From an uncultured Gammaproteobacteria bacterium (GTDB lineage Bacteria > Pseudomonadota > Gammaproteobacteria > GCA-002705445 > GCA-002716945), in assembly GCA_902605525.1 (NCBI GenBank), contig CACLCV010000007.1, forward strand, positions 1 to 38,607: a stretch of DNA of 38,607 bases. Reading direction: 5' to 3'. The notes beneath the pieces are model-generated. The model was not told where the DNA came from, did not search any database, and worked only from the letters and a program-made list of their open reading frames with translations. Below are positions 38,607 through 38,607 of the stretch, one piece after another (within the stretch, counting starts at the first letter, position 1; every line of letters begins with the position of its first letter). A program made the translations under genes and the position numbers.

Positions 38607-38607
38607 A

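Noticed and set aside
1-38607. CRISPR array, tRNA/rRNA, transposon, integrase or phage genes
   Set aside because: No regularly spaced repeats, RNA gene sequences, transposase or phage motifs were recognised in the sequence or ORFs

Overview
AT-rich bacterial chromosome segment, probably from a marine gammaproteobacterium-like genome (inferred from gene content only). About 29 kb is a surface-polysaccharide (O-antigen/capsule) locus. It carries a Wzm/Wzt-type ABC exporter, several GT2/GT4 and GT-C glycosyltransferases, a GtrB/GtrA-like module, an O-antigen ligase/polymerase-like protein and GDP-mannose/GDP-fucose genes (ManC, Gmd, Fcl). It also carries an apparently complete GDP-heptose pathway (GmhA, HddA, GmhB, HddC) accompanied by a short transaldolase, a second divergent GmhA-like SIS protein, two paralogous Gfo/Idh/MocA oxidoreductases, two paralogous SDR epimerases, another SDR, an FAD/GMC-like oxidoreductase and a methyltransferase. 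I regard this as the best candidate for an undescribed system: a dedicated route to a modified higher-carbon (C7 or possibly C8) nucleotide sugar. To the right lie fhs, a tungstate transporter (tupBCA), a photolyase-family gene that appears to lack the 4Fe-4S cysteines, a DCC-family protein, a 45-aa DUF2256-like gene missing from the ORF track, a thermonuclease-family protein, metX, holB and tmk. All three + / - convergent junctions in the polysaccharide locus have overlapping stop regions, two of them inside inverted repeats that encode the same C-terminal residues on both strands. No tRNA, rRNA, CRISPR array or transposase was recognised.
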